From contig NC_086374.1 of the NCBI RefSeq assembly GCF_036588685.1, positions 36,696,886-36,760,885 of the forward strand: a DNA stretch of 64,000 nt. The letters are read 5' to 3'. This document shows positions 11,134-24,900 of the stretch, in pieces; position 1 is the stretch's first letter, and every line of letters starts with the position of its first letter. A program made the translations under genes and the position numbers. The DNA comes from Mytilus trossulus. Lineage: Eukaryota > Mollusca > Bivalvia > Mytilida > Mytilidae. The notes beneath the pieces were generated by a model that saw nothing but the letters and a program-made list of their open reading frames with translations, ran no database searches and was not told where the DNA came from.

Positions 11134-12646
11134 AAATCAAATGTTTATTTTATAATTTTAAAAGAAACAAGCGTCATTTTCCGTATTTTAAAAAAATAAA
11201 TGACCGAATGTTGATTGCTTAACTTCCAGTGGCAAATATTTCAGTCATGCTTGCCAGGGTCCTGGGCTTATGTATTTCAAGAAACCTGGGACTTTAATAC
11301 TTACAATATATATGTCCCAGATGACAGATAATTCATCCAGTTTAGACAAATACTGCATAGATGATTTTACAAATGACCAGAACAGATTTTAGAATGTAAT
11401 GATATTGTGAAATAGAATTTTACCTGTTCGAAATTTTTACATATCTGCTTCCAAAACGTATTGTGTTTACAATCTAACACTACTGGTTCCAGACGTGAGC
11501 TTTTTGTTTGTCTCCTATAGTGTTATGATTTAAACCAGTATAGCAGACGGAAAACAACTTAAAACTTGGAAGTTAACATTATAAGGGGTAATTGAACGTT
11601 TTCATTAGTATTACATATCTTAACATTAGATTCTGAAATTACATAATTATCAGGGTGGAGAGGTTGTGATGTTGAAGCTGTAAATTTTTTAAAAGTGGAA
11701 AGGATAAGATTGGACAAAGGTCAATAATTCGGACAATAACACACCTCCACTATCTTACTTAGCTTTTTCTTCATGACTACTAATACAGTTACTAATTCGA
11801 TTTCTTTCGTTTATTTGATTACATTACAATTATAGTCAAACAAATTAAATTGTAATTAATTACATTACACTTCTATATATCTTTATTCTCAATAAACCAT
11901 CGTTTTGACAAGGTATAGAGAAATACATATGTACAATATTTACAATATATATACAATATTCAATAAATACAATTAGTACAAGACATGTTACAAAAATAAT
12001 TAATAGGGGTGGCTTCACACTAGACAAAGCCAGGAGTTCACACAGATTTATTTATAGTTTTTATAAATTTGCAGAGTTTAATCAACTTTACCTTCTTTTT
12101 TGATGACATTAATTTATACTTTAAAATATTTGGCTTTGTGTAGCTATACTTTCTATGTAGTTTTTCCTCTTCTGTTCAAAAAAATAATTTTCATTGAAGT
12201 TATCATCATCATCATGATTACTTACGATTACTGTTGATTACATTCAATGAGTTCTCAACTAAAATTTGTAATTCTCATATGCTAAAAGAGAATTTTTTGA
12301 CAATTTTTGAACTTTTAAGGTAAAATTATGTTGTATTTTACTAAATATTTCAATGTCCAGAGAAAATGTTACGGCCATGTTCCATATTTGGAATATTACT
12401 ACTATATTGCATTTGTTTTAGTATCAACATGTGCTCATTTTTCAAAAAATCATACTGATTCATTTATTTCTATGAATAGTAGATGCTGCATTATAGATTT
12501 TATTGGTTCTCAAAGATTGTGGATGCTCTCTCGATTATATTAATAACTTTTGTAGTTGTGAAATTGTTTTGTATAAAAAGCACTTCTTATTTCTGTATAT
12601 GGCATATTCAAGAAAAGTGTCTGCGGATAATGAAGAACAAAATTAA
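11134..12646. other. Intergenic, no gene
   Basis: AT-rich sequence without recognisable exons, repeats or RNA genes. Short open frames (for example 12328-12543) are not supported by any motif. Confidence 0.5.
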
Positions 12647-12811
12647 GGAATAACAGTACTGTAGTTGAAGAGTTGCCACCGTCAATTGTAGATTTGACGG
12701 TCGCAAATGCAGTTTTACTGGCGACGCGTAGCGGAGACAGTAAAACGGAGATTTGCGACCGTCAAATCAAAATTGACGGTGGCAACTCTTCAACTACAGT
12801 ACTGTTATTCC
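12647..12811. mobile_element. Foldback element F1, 165-bp palindrome
   Basis: The outer 41 bases of each arm (12647-12687 and 12771-12811) are exact reverse complements, starting GGAATAACAGTACTGTAGTT. The arms continue imperfectly to a GC-rich loop, GCGACGCGTAGCGGAGA. A truncated relative (AATAACAGTACTGTAG) sits at 29808-29866. The element may extend right to about 13196, where GCATTAGAATT mirrors the ATTCTAATGC next to the palindrome; that segment contains two TGACGTCA/GACGTCAT sites and AGCCAATG. Confidence 0.8.
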
Positions 12812-13275
12812 GATTCTAATGCATTACAAAAAGAAAAAAATACGATAAAACTTGAAAAAATGTCTTAATTTGTCAAATAAAAAAAAATCCGCGAAACTTC
12901 ATAAATAATTTTGGCACAAAGACGTCATGGCTAAACGTGACGTCATACAAATGAAAACTTACAAACTGGAGGTTATTACGTTACCTGTACGCTTCAAATT
13001 CGGATAGAATTACATTAAAACGGCAAATTCGAGGTAGGTGTTGTTTTATTTTCAATTATATAGTAGTAATCGAACATTTGTTGATTCATCAATTCAAAAT
13101 GGCGGGTCTCTCCTTAGTTACGCCTGGTCAACTGTGGATTTGACGGCAACTTTTAGCCAATGAAAAAAATTGTTACATCCAAATTGCATTAGAATTAAAA
13201 TTGCATCTCCACCTTTGAAAGATGCTGATGTAATTCTTTTAATTTCATATTGAAGTTCATTGCATACCTCAACGT

Positions 13276-13821
13276 TTGGATGCTGGCTTCCAATTATTTA
13301 TAGATTCTGGCATCCCAACCTATTCGGAAACTGACATCCCAACGTATCTGGATGCTGCCATCCCAAAATATTCGGATGCTGGCATCCCAAAATATCCAGA
13401 TGCTGGCATCCCAATATATCCGGATGCTGGCATCCCAATTTATCTGGATGCTGGCATCCCAATATATCTGGATACTGGCATCCAAAAATATCCGAATGCT
13501 GGCATTCCAATATATCTGGATGCTGGCATCCCAAAATATCCGGATGCTGGCATCCCAATATATCTGGATGCTGGCATCCCAATATATCCGGATGCTGGCA
13601 TCCCAAAATATCCAGATGCTGGCATCCCAATATATCCGGATGCTGGCATCCCAAAATATCTGGATGCTGGCATCCCAATATATCGAGATGCTGGCATCTC
13701 AACATATCTGGATGCTGGCATCCCAATATATCTGGATGTTGGCATCCCAATATATCTGGACGTTGGCATGCCAAAATATAGGGATTCAGGCATCACAACC
13801 ATGCACCATTTTTCAGTATGA
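13276..13821 (+). repeat. 24-bp minisatellite, about 22 units, open in several frames
   Basis: The unit is GATGCTGGCATCCCAATATA plus TCTG, 24 bp. Because it is a multiple of three, long frames stay open on both strands; the longest plus frame (181 codons, 13276-13821) repeats DAGIPIYL. Each unit contains the near-palindrome GGATGCTGGCATCC (GGATGC/GCATCC with a 2-base centre). No signal peptide, splice site or conserved domain supports a protein, so I treat it as a satellite, although expression cannot be excluded. Confidence 0.8.
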
Positions 13822-13829
13822 AATACTAA

Positions 13830-15666
13830 TTTAAATGCTGCTTCCTAATCTATTGATTTAAGTATTAAGCCACCAATATAACACCCAGAACATTTCCTAA
13901 GGTTTTGATGTGTGTTGAATGCATTTTAAAACAATCAAGTAAACATAAAAAAAAGCTACTGATGAATGCCGGGAAGATTATATTTTTTATCCAGTGGCCA
14001 GTTTAATGCATATTGAGAATGTGACATCATAGGTCAGAGTGTGAAATGTATACTTGACCAATTCAACAAACTGAGTCTGAATTGTAAAGTGCCAGTTTAC
14101 CATGTGAATGCTGATGTTAACAATTTGTGATATTTATAAGACTATGTCAATGTACTACCGGTAAGTTTCCAATAATAAGCCAATTTTAATGTTATTTTTC
14201 TGACTTTGATTACCATTATGAAAGACATGATGTATACATTGTATTGACTACATGTATAATGGTCTCGAGACAATACAATTATATATGACATCAGGACTAC
14301 AATTTTCAAATCTGCTCATGTTTCGAATGTTCATAGAATATTTTTTTTTTAAATAAGCTTAATGCAATTGCCCAATGACCATCAACCTTTGGAATGTCTG
14401 ATTAACTAAGTCATCCAGGACATACACTCTACAAAACAGATTGGAGACTGTACCTTTATGAAGATGCTAAATATGAGGTGCATTTAATGTATAAAGTAAG
14501 GAGATTTGTTTCCCGCACTATCGTCTGTATACCATAAAACATGTACCACAATGCAATATTTAAAAAAAATCTATTATCGATACTGGTGCAGTGTCTTTGA
14601 TCCACATGCAAGTTCAACGACAAGGCCGTAATGAAAAGTGATACTGTCCGAACCTTGGTCAGCTTGCCCTACTGGATATTGTCAGTATATCTGGACTTGC
14701 TGTATTCATCTTCCAATGTGTCAGTACATTATGTCAGCATCTTTTAGTACTGGAGTCTTTCATTTCATTAACAAAACTTTTTTTTTTATTACAATCATTA
14801 TTAAACTTGTATCTTTTTTCTGTATTTTGATATTTCAATATTTGTTAATCATTTAATCAAATCAGTTACACGAACTGGAACTTTCAAACTTTCTATTATC
14901 ATGTATTGCTAGTAATCTGAAATCAGCTGGAATCACAAATGATCTGGTGCTGTTTGGATGATTCGTCGTCTGAGTTTAACCTGTCTAATAACTATAAAGT
15001 GTTGCGATACATTAATACACAACACATGAATAGTAACCAGAAAGGTGAAGCCACTTCTTTAATCTTTACAAATGCTGAAAAGAGAAATAATAATTATATG
15101 AAAGATTATCAAATATAATTTTTCATTGTAACATCACAACACTCCGGGAACAGAAAGTAAATATTAATGTATGATGTCATAATGATGTAGAATTAAATTT
15201 AAAGATTGCTTTCTCACTCGTGGTTGATATTAAAAATAAAATACTTGCACACCCCTTCCCTACGAGAAAACCCATTATTATTTGAAGAAAATCTTCATTT
15301 AAACTTCTTTTAAATTAAGTTTTCCACACCAATGTATGTCTGTTGTTTCTGCGTAGTCGTTAAAACCTATTCAAAACACATATGAACCATGCACTATAGT
15401 TCAATTGAAATTTTATGGAACAACATCCAGGTCTATACTGTACATTATGAAAGGGAGAAAAGTGTTCAATTTCAGCGATGTTTTTATTTAGAAATACATC
15501 CTACATGTATTTAGTGACTTTCATGAAATTTAATTCCCATCTAAGATTATATTCGGTTTATAACACATTAATTTGTGTGTTTTTTTTTAATTTTAGCCTA
15601 GTCTTAGAACACAAAACTCTTGAAGCGATATTTACATTTTGTTCATTGTTGGAGGCCATATGCTGA
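13830..15666. other. Intergenic, no gene
   Basis: AT-rich. Small open frames at 14638-14856 and 15478-15666 have no recognisable motif. Nothing else supported. Confidence 0.5.
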
Positions 15667-16640
15667 CATTTAATTGTAAACTGCTTAGTCATGTTAGTGC
15701 TAATATTATTGGGTCTCAGTCCGGTGGAGAGTTGTCTCATTAGCAATCATACCATTACTCAGATATTGCTCATACTTCAAACAACTGTTTTGCAAGACAA
15801 GCTCATGAGCGTAGGAAGTCAAGTCTCTAAAGTAATCTCGGACGGGCACAAGTTAACTAGTTTTAGACCCTTGCAAAAAAGAGGCAAACAACACATTCAT
15901 TTTTCTAGACCTAAAATCAATCTTAAATTAAGTTTTTCATACTTTATTTTTCTTGAACTCAGACTCTTACCAGTGATGCATTTTAATGGTTTTCCTAAAG
16001 GTTGTCTAGGGGTAAACAAATCTTGCAGACCCAATATTTTTACTGGCCATGGCCATATTGATGGTGGTTAATCGTCTCAGTGGGTTTTATGTCGATCATA
16101 TTTTTGTCAAAACTATTCATAACTTCATGAAAAAGGACATACTTCAATAAGGCAAAATAAAAAGAATATATGTGTATTCCCTATGTCTGTCTTGGAGGCT
16201 CATCGCTACCATAGGCGGATCCAGCCTCCTCCTTTTTCATGTGAAAAAAATGGTTTATTATACAGGTAAACATTAGAAGAAGACTTTAGCTGGGCTCTCT
16301 GTTATGGCAGTCAGTGACCCCCCAAATCCCATTTATAGAAAGTTGTGGAATCACCATTTGCTACCACAAACGGATCGAAGTGCACCACTCCCCAACGACA
16401 TGGGAGAATCTGGCGACTGACATTAATCATTGTTGCCTAACCATTTGTGCCTGTAATTTTCCCTCTGGAAGTAATCAGAATTATATTATCCGGCTGGCGA
16501 ATTAAGTCACTGATATGCGTCCGAGATTACTCGGACTTCAAACAGCTGTTTTGCAAGACAAGCTACTAGCTTAGCTATGCCCATGACATGAGCGTAGGAC
16601 GTCGGAGTAATCTCGGACGGGCACAGGTCAAATACACCTT
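15667..16640. repeat. Mixed repeat remnants: R1 tail and two copies of a CTCGGACGGGCACA repeat
   Basis: An R1 tail (GGTGGAGAGTTGTCTCATTA) lies at about 15720-15765. A second repeat is present twice: 15766-15860 (AAACAACTGTTTTGCAAGAC ... TAATCTCGGACGGGCACA) and 16518-16630 (AAACAGCTGTTTTGCAAGAC ... same end). The 16518 copy has short inverted ends: CCGAGATTACTC at 16522 and GAGTAATCTCGG at 16603. Confidence 0.55.
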
Positions 16641-18579
16641 ATCGCTATTTGTCCGCCATTACTGGACATCACGCAGGGTCCCGTAAAATTTTGACGTCAT
16701 AATTCAAAATATCTGACGCCACAATGGAAAAGTGATTGTTGTATGACGCCAATAGTTCAAGCGGAACAGATTCTCGGGTCAAGCGGAAATAGCAATAAGG
16801 TGTATCGTCTCCTATAGAAAAATTCGACATCTGATAATGTCGATAATATATGAGACAATATCTGAAAAAGTCGATTTTCCATGTCCCCAACTTCACCAGC
16901 AATTATTTTTTTATTCAACCATCTTTTTTGAAAATTTCAAGTTTCAGTATAAACTAAATTATATAATGCACCAACCCCTGACAATTAAACACTCATTCTA
17001 TATTTCTTCCAATAAAATATTGTAATTTAAATGTTCAACCCCCCCTAAAATCATGTTGTCCCCTGTGTTTTTTGGAAAACTAAATCATTCAAATAATATC
17101 CAAATTTATTAAACAGGCGTCCGATTCTCACATATATGATAAATTATATAATAAACTTGCCCCTAATTTGTCTTTTTATATTATAACTAGAGCATGTAAT
17201 AAAATTTTGCAAATTTTAAGAGAAAAAAAAATTGTCCCCAGGGGTGATTTCCCTCCTGTTACCACTAGGTCTTTTTTACCTGTGGAAACGTTTACAAGAC
17301 CAAGAGTTATTTTCCCATTATGTATTTTGAAGAGCATCATTTTCTGAATGCATTAGTACAAAGAAATAGATGGAAAGGCGGCCAGGTTTGAAAATTCAAG
17401 CCCATCCAAGGTACAAATTTATAGAAAAATACTTTATGGTGTTCTATCCTGTTATAGCCTTTTTTTACACTTTCTGAGAATAATTTTAAGTGTGCACCAC
17501 AACAGTAGGAGTGTTTTTATGTCATCTTTTTAAATGTTATATGTCACAGGATATACACTTACATTTAATGTGATAAAAAGGACAAAAACTATCGCGTAAT
17601 TCCTTTCTGTTACGTTCTGTCATGTTACCAGATAAAAAGTAACAGCATAACCATCATCAGTAACAGGAAGGATGCTAATGATAATTTCACTAAAGAATCA
17701 AAAAGTGTATCTACTATATGCCAACCATTTCATTTAATTTATGTTATCACCACCTTATCAAATAAATTTCAAAATAATACACAGTATATTGAATAAATTA
17801 ATTGGTTTTTTTCCCTTTGATAACAGCAGAGAACATTGTGCAATTCTAGTATAGTAGATAGTAACAGCAATGAATTTATTTTAGAATTGTTCATTACTTA
17901 GGCATATTTTTCATCTTGCAAATACAGTTTCAAAGGATAAATGACATTGTTTGCTGTTATCTTCCAATTGTGACCAATCTATAATGATATATTTTTCTTA
18001 AACTTTAAAATAAAGCAGAAAAATCCTTTCTGTTACCAACTCTATCCTGTTACTGTTGTCCTGTTACTCAAGACTCTTTCATGTTACCGACATATTTGAC
18101 TATATTTAAAGTATATTTCTAAACCTTTTGTATTGCAAATGCTAAAATCAATAATTGGCATTTGATAAACTATTGCAGGATATACTAGTAAACCACAAAT
18201 AATGTCTTAAACTTATTCCTTATTCCCATTAGAAACTTTTTAAAATTGGTTCACTTTGGTAACAGGAAAGAACTGGATTTTTTTTTTTACCATTTTTAAA
18301 ATAGCCATTGTTTTCTTATTAAACAATTGTTTGAATTACAGACAACAGTTCCTAGATCTACAATGTGTGTTCTTCGATTCGTGCTATACAAATACCGGGT
18401 CTAAAAATATTTTTTTTGTTTTTTCTCATTGCCAAAAAATCTTTTTGGGCTGCTTGTTTGTTATCTATATCAACCACACTTGCATTAAAATGCATTAGTA
18501 TTAAAAAAAAAAAACATACTATAGATTCTTTATCTACGTATTCTTTAAGAACTTAAATAGTTCTCGTTTAACTTTTTTT
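16641..18579. other. Intergenic, GTAACA/TGTTAC-rich segment
   Basis: No gene recognised. Between about 17600 and 18270 the hexamer TGTTAC or its complement GTAACA occurs roughly ten times, in both orientations, often as CCTGTTAC or GTAACAGG. This may be a decayed repeat; I could not define its ends. Confidence 0.4.
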
Positions 18580-18690
18580 TTTTTTTTTATCTCATTGTTT
18601 GTATTGTATTATGAAAAAATTATTGATGTTGTAAAATTTATGCCCTTTGGGGCCCATAATTGGAAAATAAAATATCTTATCTTATACATA
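18580..18690 (+). mobile_element. 3' tail of a non-LTR retrotransposon
   Basis: TTATGCCCTTTGGGGCCCAT followed by AATTGGAAAATAAAATATCT and a short TATCT repeat is a typical LINE 3' end with a microsatellite tail. No coding sequence is left. Assignment is by general look only. Confidence 0.4.
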
Positions 18691-18904
18691 TGAAACCGTT
18701 ACAGACATACATGATACAGTTGTCGAGTTGAGTAGAACATTCCTTATGTCATGAATGAGGGGGGGGTGTCATGAATGGCTAAATCTGAGAAATCTCGGAC
18801 TACGAAGGCTACGAAGTGCATGTAAAATATAAGCAAATCAACTTACCTGTATGAATAGCATTTGTTGACGTAATAATTTTCCACTGAAAACTTTTGTTTT
18901 GTAG

Positions 18905-21900
18905 ATGGATAAACTAATCAGACCATTTTGGAAACCTGATGAGGATCGTAACAGGAGTGCTAAAATTCTGTGTGGTGTGGTTGCTGCAGTCTACATATCC
19001 AACCAAGTAGTCAGAAAAATCATAGATATAGTTCAGAAGCAACAGATAAAGAAAAAAATTCAAAAGAATAGGGAAAAACGTAAACTATCTAAAGCCCAAC
19101 TTGAAGAGCATTTAAAAGGGAAAGAGGTAATATAGGATAGCTGGTATGTGAAACACTTAAAAAGGATAACTGCAATAACAAAAAACATGTTGGACAGCAC
19201 AACAGAGCACGTTAACCACAAATATGTTGTTAAAATATGTTAAAGGGCTTATCTAATTATCCCAAACTCATGAAAACCTATTATTTGCTTCAATTTGATG
19301 TAAATCTCATGACAAAAAACTCTATATTTGATACATCTGTGTTGTAAAGTGAGTTAATCTGTACTAGCTGAGTTTTTGAGTAAGAACCCTGCATGTGGTA
19401 GGTGCAGGTGCACTTGACTGATTAAAAAAATTAAATAGGATTGTCAGTTCCTGTACCTAATAGGTTGGTGGTTCTCCCTTGGAACTCACAGTACACCTGA
19501 TCTTTGAATGTTGTACATTTTGTAAGAACAGATTTGAATATAAAGTTTAAAGTTTATCTACAGATAAGTACAAACACAATAAAGAGAATACTGAGCCTTT
19601 CATTTAAAGAACTCCAAGCTGAACTACAATCAGGGAAACTATCTGCAGTGGATGTGTTAAATGTTTATCAAATCAAGGTAAGCTTAAAGCTTGGAAGTTG
19701 TTAATAAACAATTATTAACCACTATTCAAAATTATGGTTTATAAGTTATCTTAAAAGTATTTTTAACTTAGGTCAATGTACATGACTATAAGATTTGATT
19801 TCATAGTCATAGAAAGACAAAATGTGGGAGTGAGCTAAACTTTTATTTCTTTCCCTATAAGTATTTCTGATTTGATTTTAATGGAAGAAATCAGTAGATT
19901 GTCAAAGCTTTTTTAAATTTAGCCCCTAAAAAGAAAAATGTAAAGGCCTTCAGACATCAGAGCCATCATGGACTTCTATTACATGAACTTTGTTAACATT
20001 TATTATGAAGTTAAACACATATTTATAATTATAATTGTCTTATTCAGGCATTGGAAGTTGATAAAAGGACTAACTGTATTACAGAACTAGTACATGATTC
20101 AGAGGTAAGTGTTGAAGCCACATCTGAGGTGTATAGTACATTTTAGATATATGGGGTATATAAAGCCTTTTTGCACTAAGGCAGCGTAAAGCTAACACAA
20201 ATCAATCAATCGATTAATGCATTTTTTAATTTATAATTTTTGTAAAACAACATTGCTGCTTCATTGTTTTGACTTGATAGGATATGAAAGCAAAGGATTC
20301 TGAATTGGAAGGCATCTCCTTATTTTCTTTTTATATAGGAAAGAGCTAAACAACTAGATTCAGATAGGAAGAAGGGTCCATTGTATGGAATACCTGTTAG
20401 CATCAAGGAGACATACACTATGCCAGGATATCCCTGTACAGGAGGGATGATGTTTTATTTTGATGAAAAAGTAACTGAAGAAAATGTTCTAGTCCAGGTA
20501 AGAAAATTTAATAGATTTGTATGTCATATATTAAAATAAGAAAATGTGGGATGAGTACCAAATGAGACAACTCTCCATCCAAGTCACAAAGTTAAAAAAA
20601 AAGTAAACAATTATAGTCCATTGTACGCCTTCAACATGGAGCCTAGGCTCACACTGTACAGCAAGCCATGAAGGACCCCAAAATGACTAGTGTAAAACAA
20701 TTCCATCAGGACAACATATGGTCTAATTTATATAAAAAAAACAAGAAACACTTATGAACCTCACAAAAAAATGACAACCACTGAGCAACAAGACCCTAAC
20801 TTAGGACAGAGCATACAAATGCAGCTCACCCTTTATTCATAATTGCATATGGTTGAATGAATTAGGTCCAAGTATGTGGCATTTCTAACACTAATTTCTT
20901 GAAATCATAGACCACAGTGTCACCACACCTATACAAAATGTTTTTGTCTTATTACATTTAATATATGACCTTGTAATGTTTAAATAGGTTGTTAATATAT
21001 GACCTTGTAATGTTTAAATAGGTTGTTAATATATGACCTTGTAATGTTTAAATAGGTTGTTAATATATGACCTTGTAATGTTTAAATAGGTTGTTAATAT
21101 ATGACCTTGTAATGTTTAAATAGGTTGTTAATATATGACCTTGTAATGTTTAAATAGGTTTTAAAGAAGCAAGGGGCAATTCCATTTGTCAGAACCAATG
21201 TTCCACAAACTTTAATGACATTTGAATGTTCTAATTCACTATATGGCACAACAAAAAACCCACATGACCCCACAAGGATCCCAGGGGGATCATCAGGTGG
21301 TGAGTCTGCTCTGATTGGTGGAGGAGGTTCTATTCTAGGAATGGGAGGAGATATTGGTGGTAGTCTGAGGATCCCAGCTCATATGGCAGGATGTTGCTCA
21401 CTAAAACCATCTGGTGGTAGACTCAGGTTAATACTCTGCATTAATTAGAAGAATAAAGTACAGTCAAACATACTATAGAGAACAGTCAAACCTACTATAA
21501 AGGTCATCTATTTTTTTGCAAAAACCTGTCTTGTCAGGTGATCCTCTCCAGCTGAAGTAATACCTTTGTATTTTGAACCTCAGTTCAAAGGTCACCTTAT
21601 TTAAAAGATCAGCTTACTCGGGGTTCTGAGGGTGGACTTTAAATACAGGTTTGACTGTATAAATGGTCTCTTACAATTCATGATGACTTTTCTTATACTT
21701 CTTCACTTTAAAAAAAAAAAAAAAAGAAACATGTGAAAATATCGAAAGCTTTGTATGTAAATTATTTGTTTTTTACTCATTTTATGTTGAATAGCATTGT
21801 AAATTATAATTAAGTTGTGGTAAAGGTTAAGTTTCTGTGTTACCCATATATTAATTTAATGTACAATATCTATGAAAGACGTTGCTTGACCAATAATTTT

Positions 21901-24900
21901 ACTTCCTTTGCAGTCGCAAAGGCCAAAATCAGTTTAACAAAGGAGAAACTTTAGGTAAGACAATAAAATATATCTTACAATATCAAGAAACTTATTAATT
22001 TATAAATGAAAAGTTTTTTGCTTGAAAAAAGGGTAGGATATATATATGCCAGAGATTCCATTGTTGATGTATTCAATCAGATGTGAATTTCAAAGTGTTT
22101 CAATGAAATTTAAACAGATTTTCAAATCACTTGAACTTTGTAATAATATTCATGATAGCCTAAAAGGTATTGTTTTCTTTAAAAGCTAATATAATTATAT
22201 AAAAAAGAAATGCAGTAATTTGATTTGGATTTTATAATTGCAGTGGAGACATTTATATCCCATGACTATTTGACATTGATTGGCTTTATGCTCTAAATTT
22301 TAGGTTCCAGCTCTTGGTTGGTCAAGTTTTAAAATATCACTTTAGTGACTCAACTATCTGCATTAAGATATTAACACCTTATTATCCACTACAAATATAT
22401 ATGTTCAACCTTTAAACTGATAGTAAATGATTTTTATGTTATGTTTTTAGTACAGCCCCAGACAGGACCAATGGCAGCTGAGGTAGATGGCCTGGTTAAC
22501 TGTATGAGATGTTTACTGGTACCTGAGATGTTTAATTTAGATCCAGCAGTGCCACCTATACCTTTCAGAGAGGAGGTAATATTGAATCAACAGACCATGC
22601 TAGGGCTTTGTAGCCAGTCAAGGTTGTTAAATCTTCCATCATCATATTGAATCATTTGCTTTTAAGAATGTATTTAGGTGATATTAAAAAAAATAGATAT
22701 TTTTTAAATTGTTACTCTAAGTCTGAAGAGCTTTAGTTAAAGTACAACATAAGCTAAAAGAATTATGGGGAATTATGGAGCTCCTTTTCAAGATATTTGA
22801 TTTTTATGCCCCTGCCATAGCAGAGGGGGGATTTTAAGTTTAACCTTGTCCTTCTATATGTACTTCTGTATGTTGTATTATAGTTGGTTCACGTTCTCTA
22901 ACTATAGTTTGCTTCAACCAAATGTTATGAAACTTATACAAAATGCTTATTACCACAAAACACAGATCAAGTTTGAATTTTGAATTTTGGTGGCGTCTCT
23001 AATACTTGACTTATGCCCCTTTTCAAATGAAAAAAAATGCTGATTTTTTTGTTTTTCTGTTCTCTAACTTTAGTTTGCCTCAACCAAATGTTATCAAACT
23101 AATATACATAATGCTTATTACCACAAAATACAGATAAGGTTTGAATTTTGATGGTGTCACTTCAACAGTTCTAGAGTTATACCATTTTACAAATGGAAAA
23201 ATAGGAATCTGATATCTGTTATAAAAAATAGCAATGATGTAATTGTTAAAAGTAATTTTTAAAATTGGAGTTATCTTCCTTTGCCCTTAATTGTAATTGA
23301 ATCAACTACATCCAATGATTTACACAATTCAATGTTCACTGAAAAATATAAACAATCTTTACCCTTTGGTGCTTACAAGCACTTTGATTAATGTTCTTCA
23401 GTTTTGTCCCTTTATAAATTTATATGATTTGCAAGCGGGGGCATCATCTGTGTCCTATGGACACATTCCCCATATATTTTTTAAACGAGAAGAAAAAGCT
23501 GACTATGTCTTTTACCTTATATGTGATTGATATTAATTGTGATTCAAATCCAAAGAAAAGAAATCTATAATCTGCTGAAATTTTAGTAAATTACCTTTTA
23601 TGGGCTATTGAAGTCGTATGTGAAAAGAAAAATGGGTGTTATGGGGCAAAATATTTTAACCTGTATTGTTGGAAAAAAACAAGGAGTCTGCACATTTGAC
23701 AAAAAATCCTAAATTCTCACCTAATGACAATTTTGTTGTGTGATTAAGTATTCATTCAACATGTTTAAAGCCAATTAAAAATAAAGTTTTATGATACCTT
23801 CCTCTGTTTTGGGGACATGGAATTGATCCGAAATTTGGATGTTATTTTTTAATTTCAGGTTTTTATATTTAGATAAAAAAAAAAGCAATTGTTTTACTAT
23901 TGTAGATATTCACAGGGAAAAATAAGCTGACAATAGGTTTCTACATAGATGATGGTAACATAAAGGCTGCTCCTGCATGTCAGAGGGCAGTGTTAGAGGT
24001 CAAGGCTATTCTAGAATCCCAAGGTCATACAGTAAGTGATCTTGTTTTAGTGTCATATTAGATATTAATACGAGATGATATTGTTTTAATAGTATTGACA
24101 AATACTGAGTATATTTTTTATTCTTGTAAAATGTTTAATTCGATTGATTACTATTGTTTGCTTAATGTCTGGTGAGTTTAGAACAGTCTTAAATATGTCA
24201 TTAATAGTTTAGTTATGACCATATATCAAGCTTTAACTTGGCCTGAAACTTAAAATTCTTCAATAAATTTTTTTACAAATTTTTAAATAAAATGAAATAA
24301 TTTAGGCAATGAATGTACCAATGATTAGGTTCTTAAGTTGTGTATATATATATATATGTTAAAACAAATATTATGGATTGATCACAACCCTTATTTCTTT
24401 GCTTGGGGTTTCTGAACTTCATATGTGTGTCTTGAGCTAAACAAATGTAACAACCAAAAATATTTGCCTAGTCAAAGGTGAGTAAATTGTTTGGTTTACC
24501 TAAGTCAATGGTAGAGATATAAAGATTCTTAATGGTCAGTCCTAGTACATGTAGTAAATTCTGTTTTACATGATCATAAATTTCTCATATTTTACAGTTG
24601 GTCCCTTTTAAACCGGTTGATGTTTACAGAATGGCGTCACTTTTCCTGAAATCTGTATTTGCAGACGGTGGAAAAAGTTATTTAAATGTGTTGTAAGTAC
24701 ATTTAAGGGTTTTTACAGAAAATTATTTATTTATTTACTTTCAAATCACCAAGACCTTATGAATTCTTGAAACGTTATTTCCTTTTTGTAAAATCTTTCC
24801 CCACATGCACAAATGTTTCAGACACCAAATACGTCTGCTATAATGACAGTGGCACCAATTGCTTATAAAGTGCTGCAAATGTAGCGAGGCTATTCATGAA

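Noticed and set aside
13294..13834. Four additional long frames over the 24-bp minisatellite
   Set aside because: All follow from a stop-free repeat whose length is a multiple of three; no start context, domain or splice signal.
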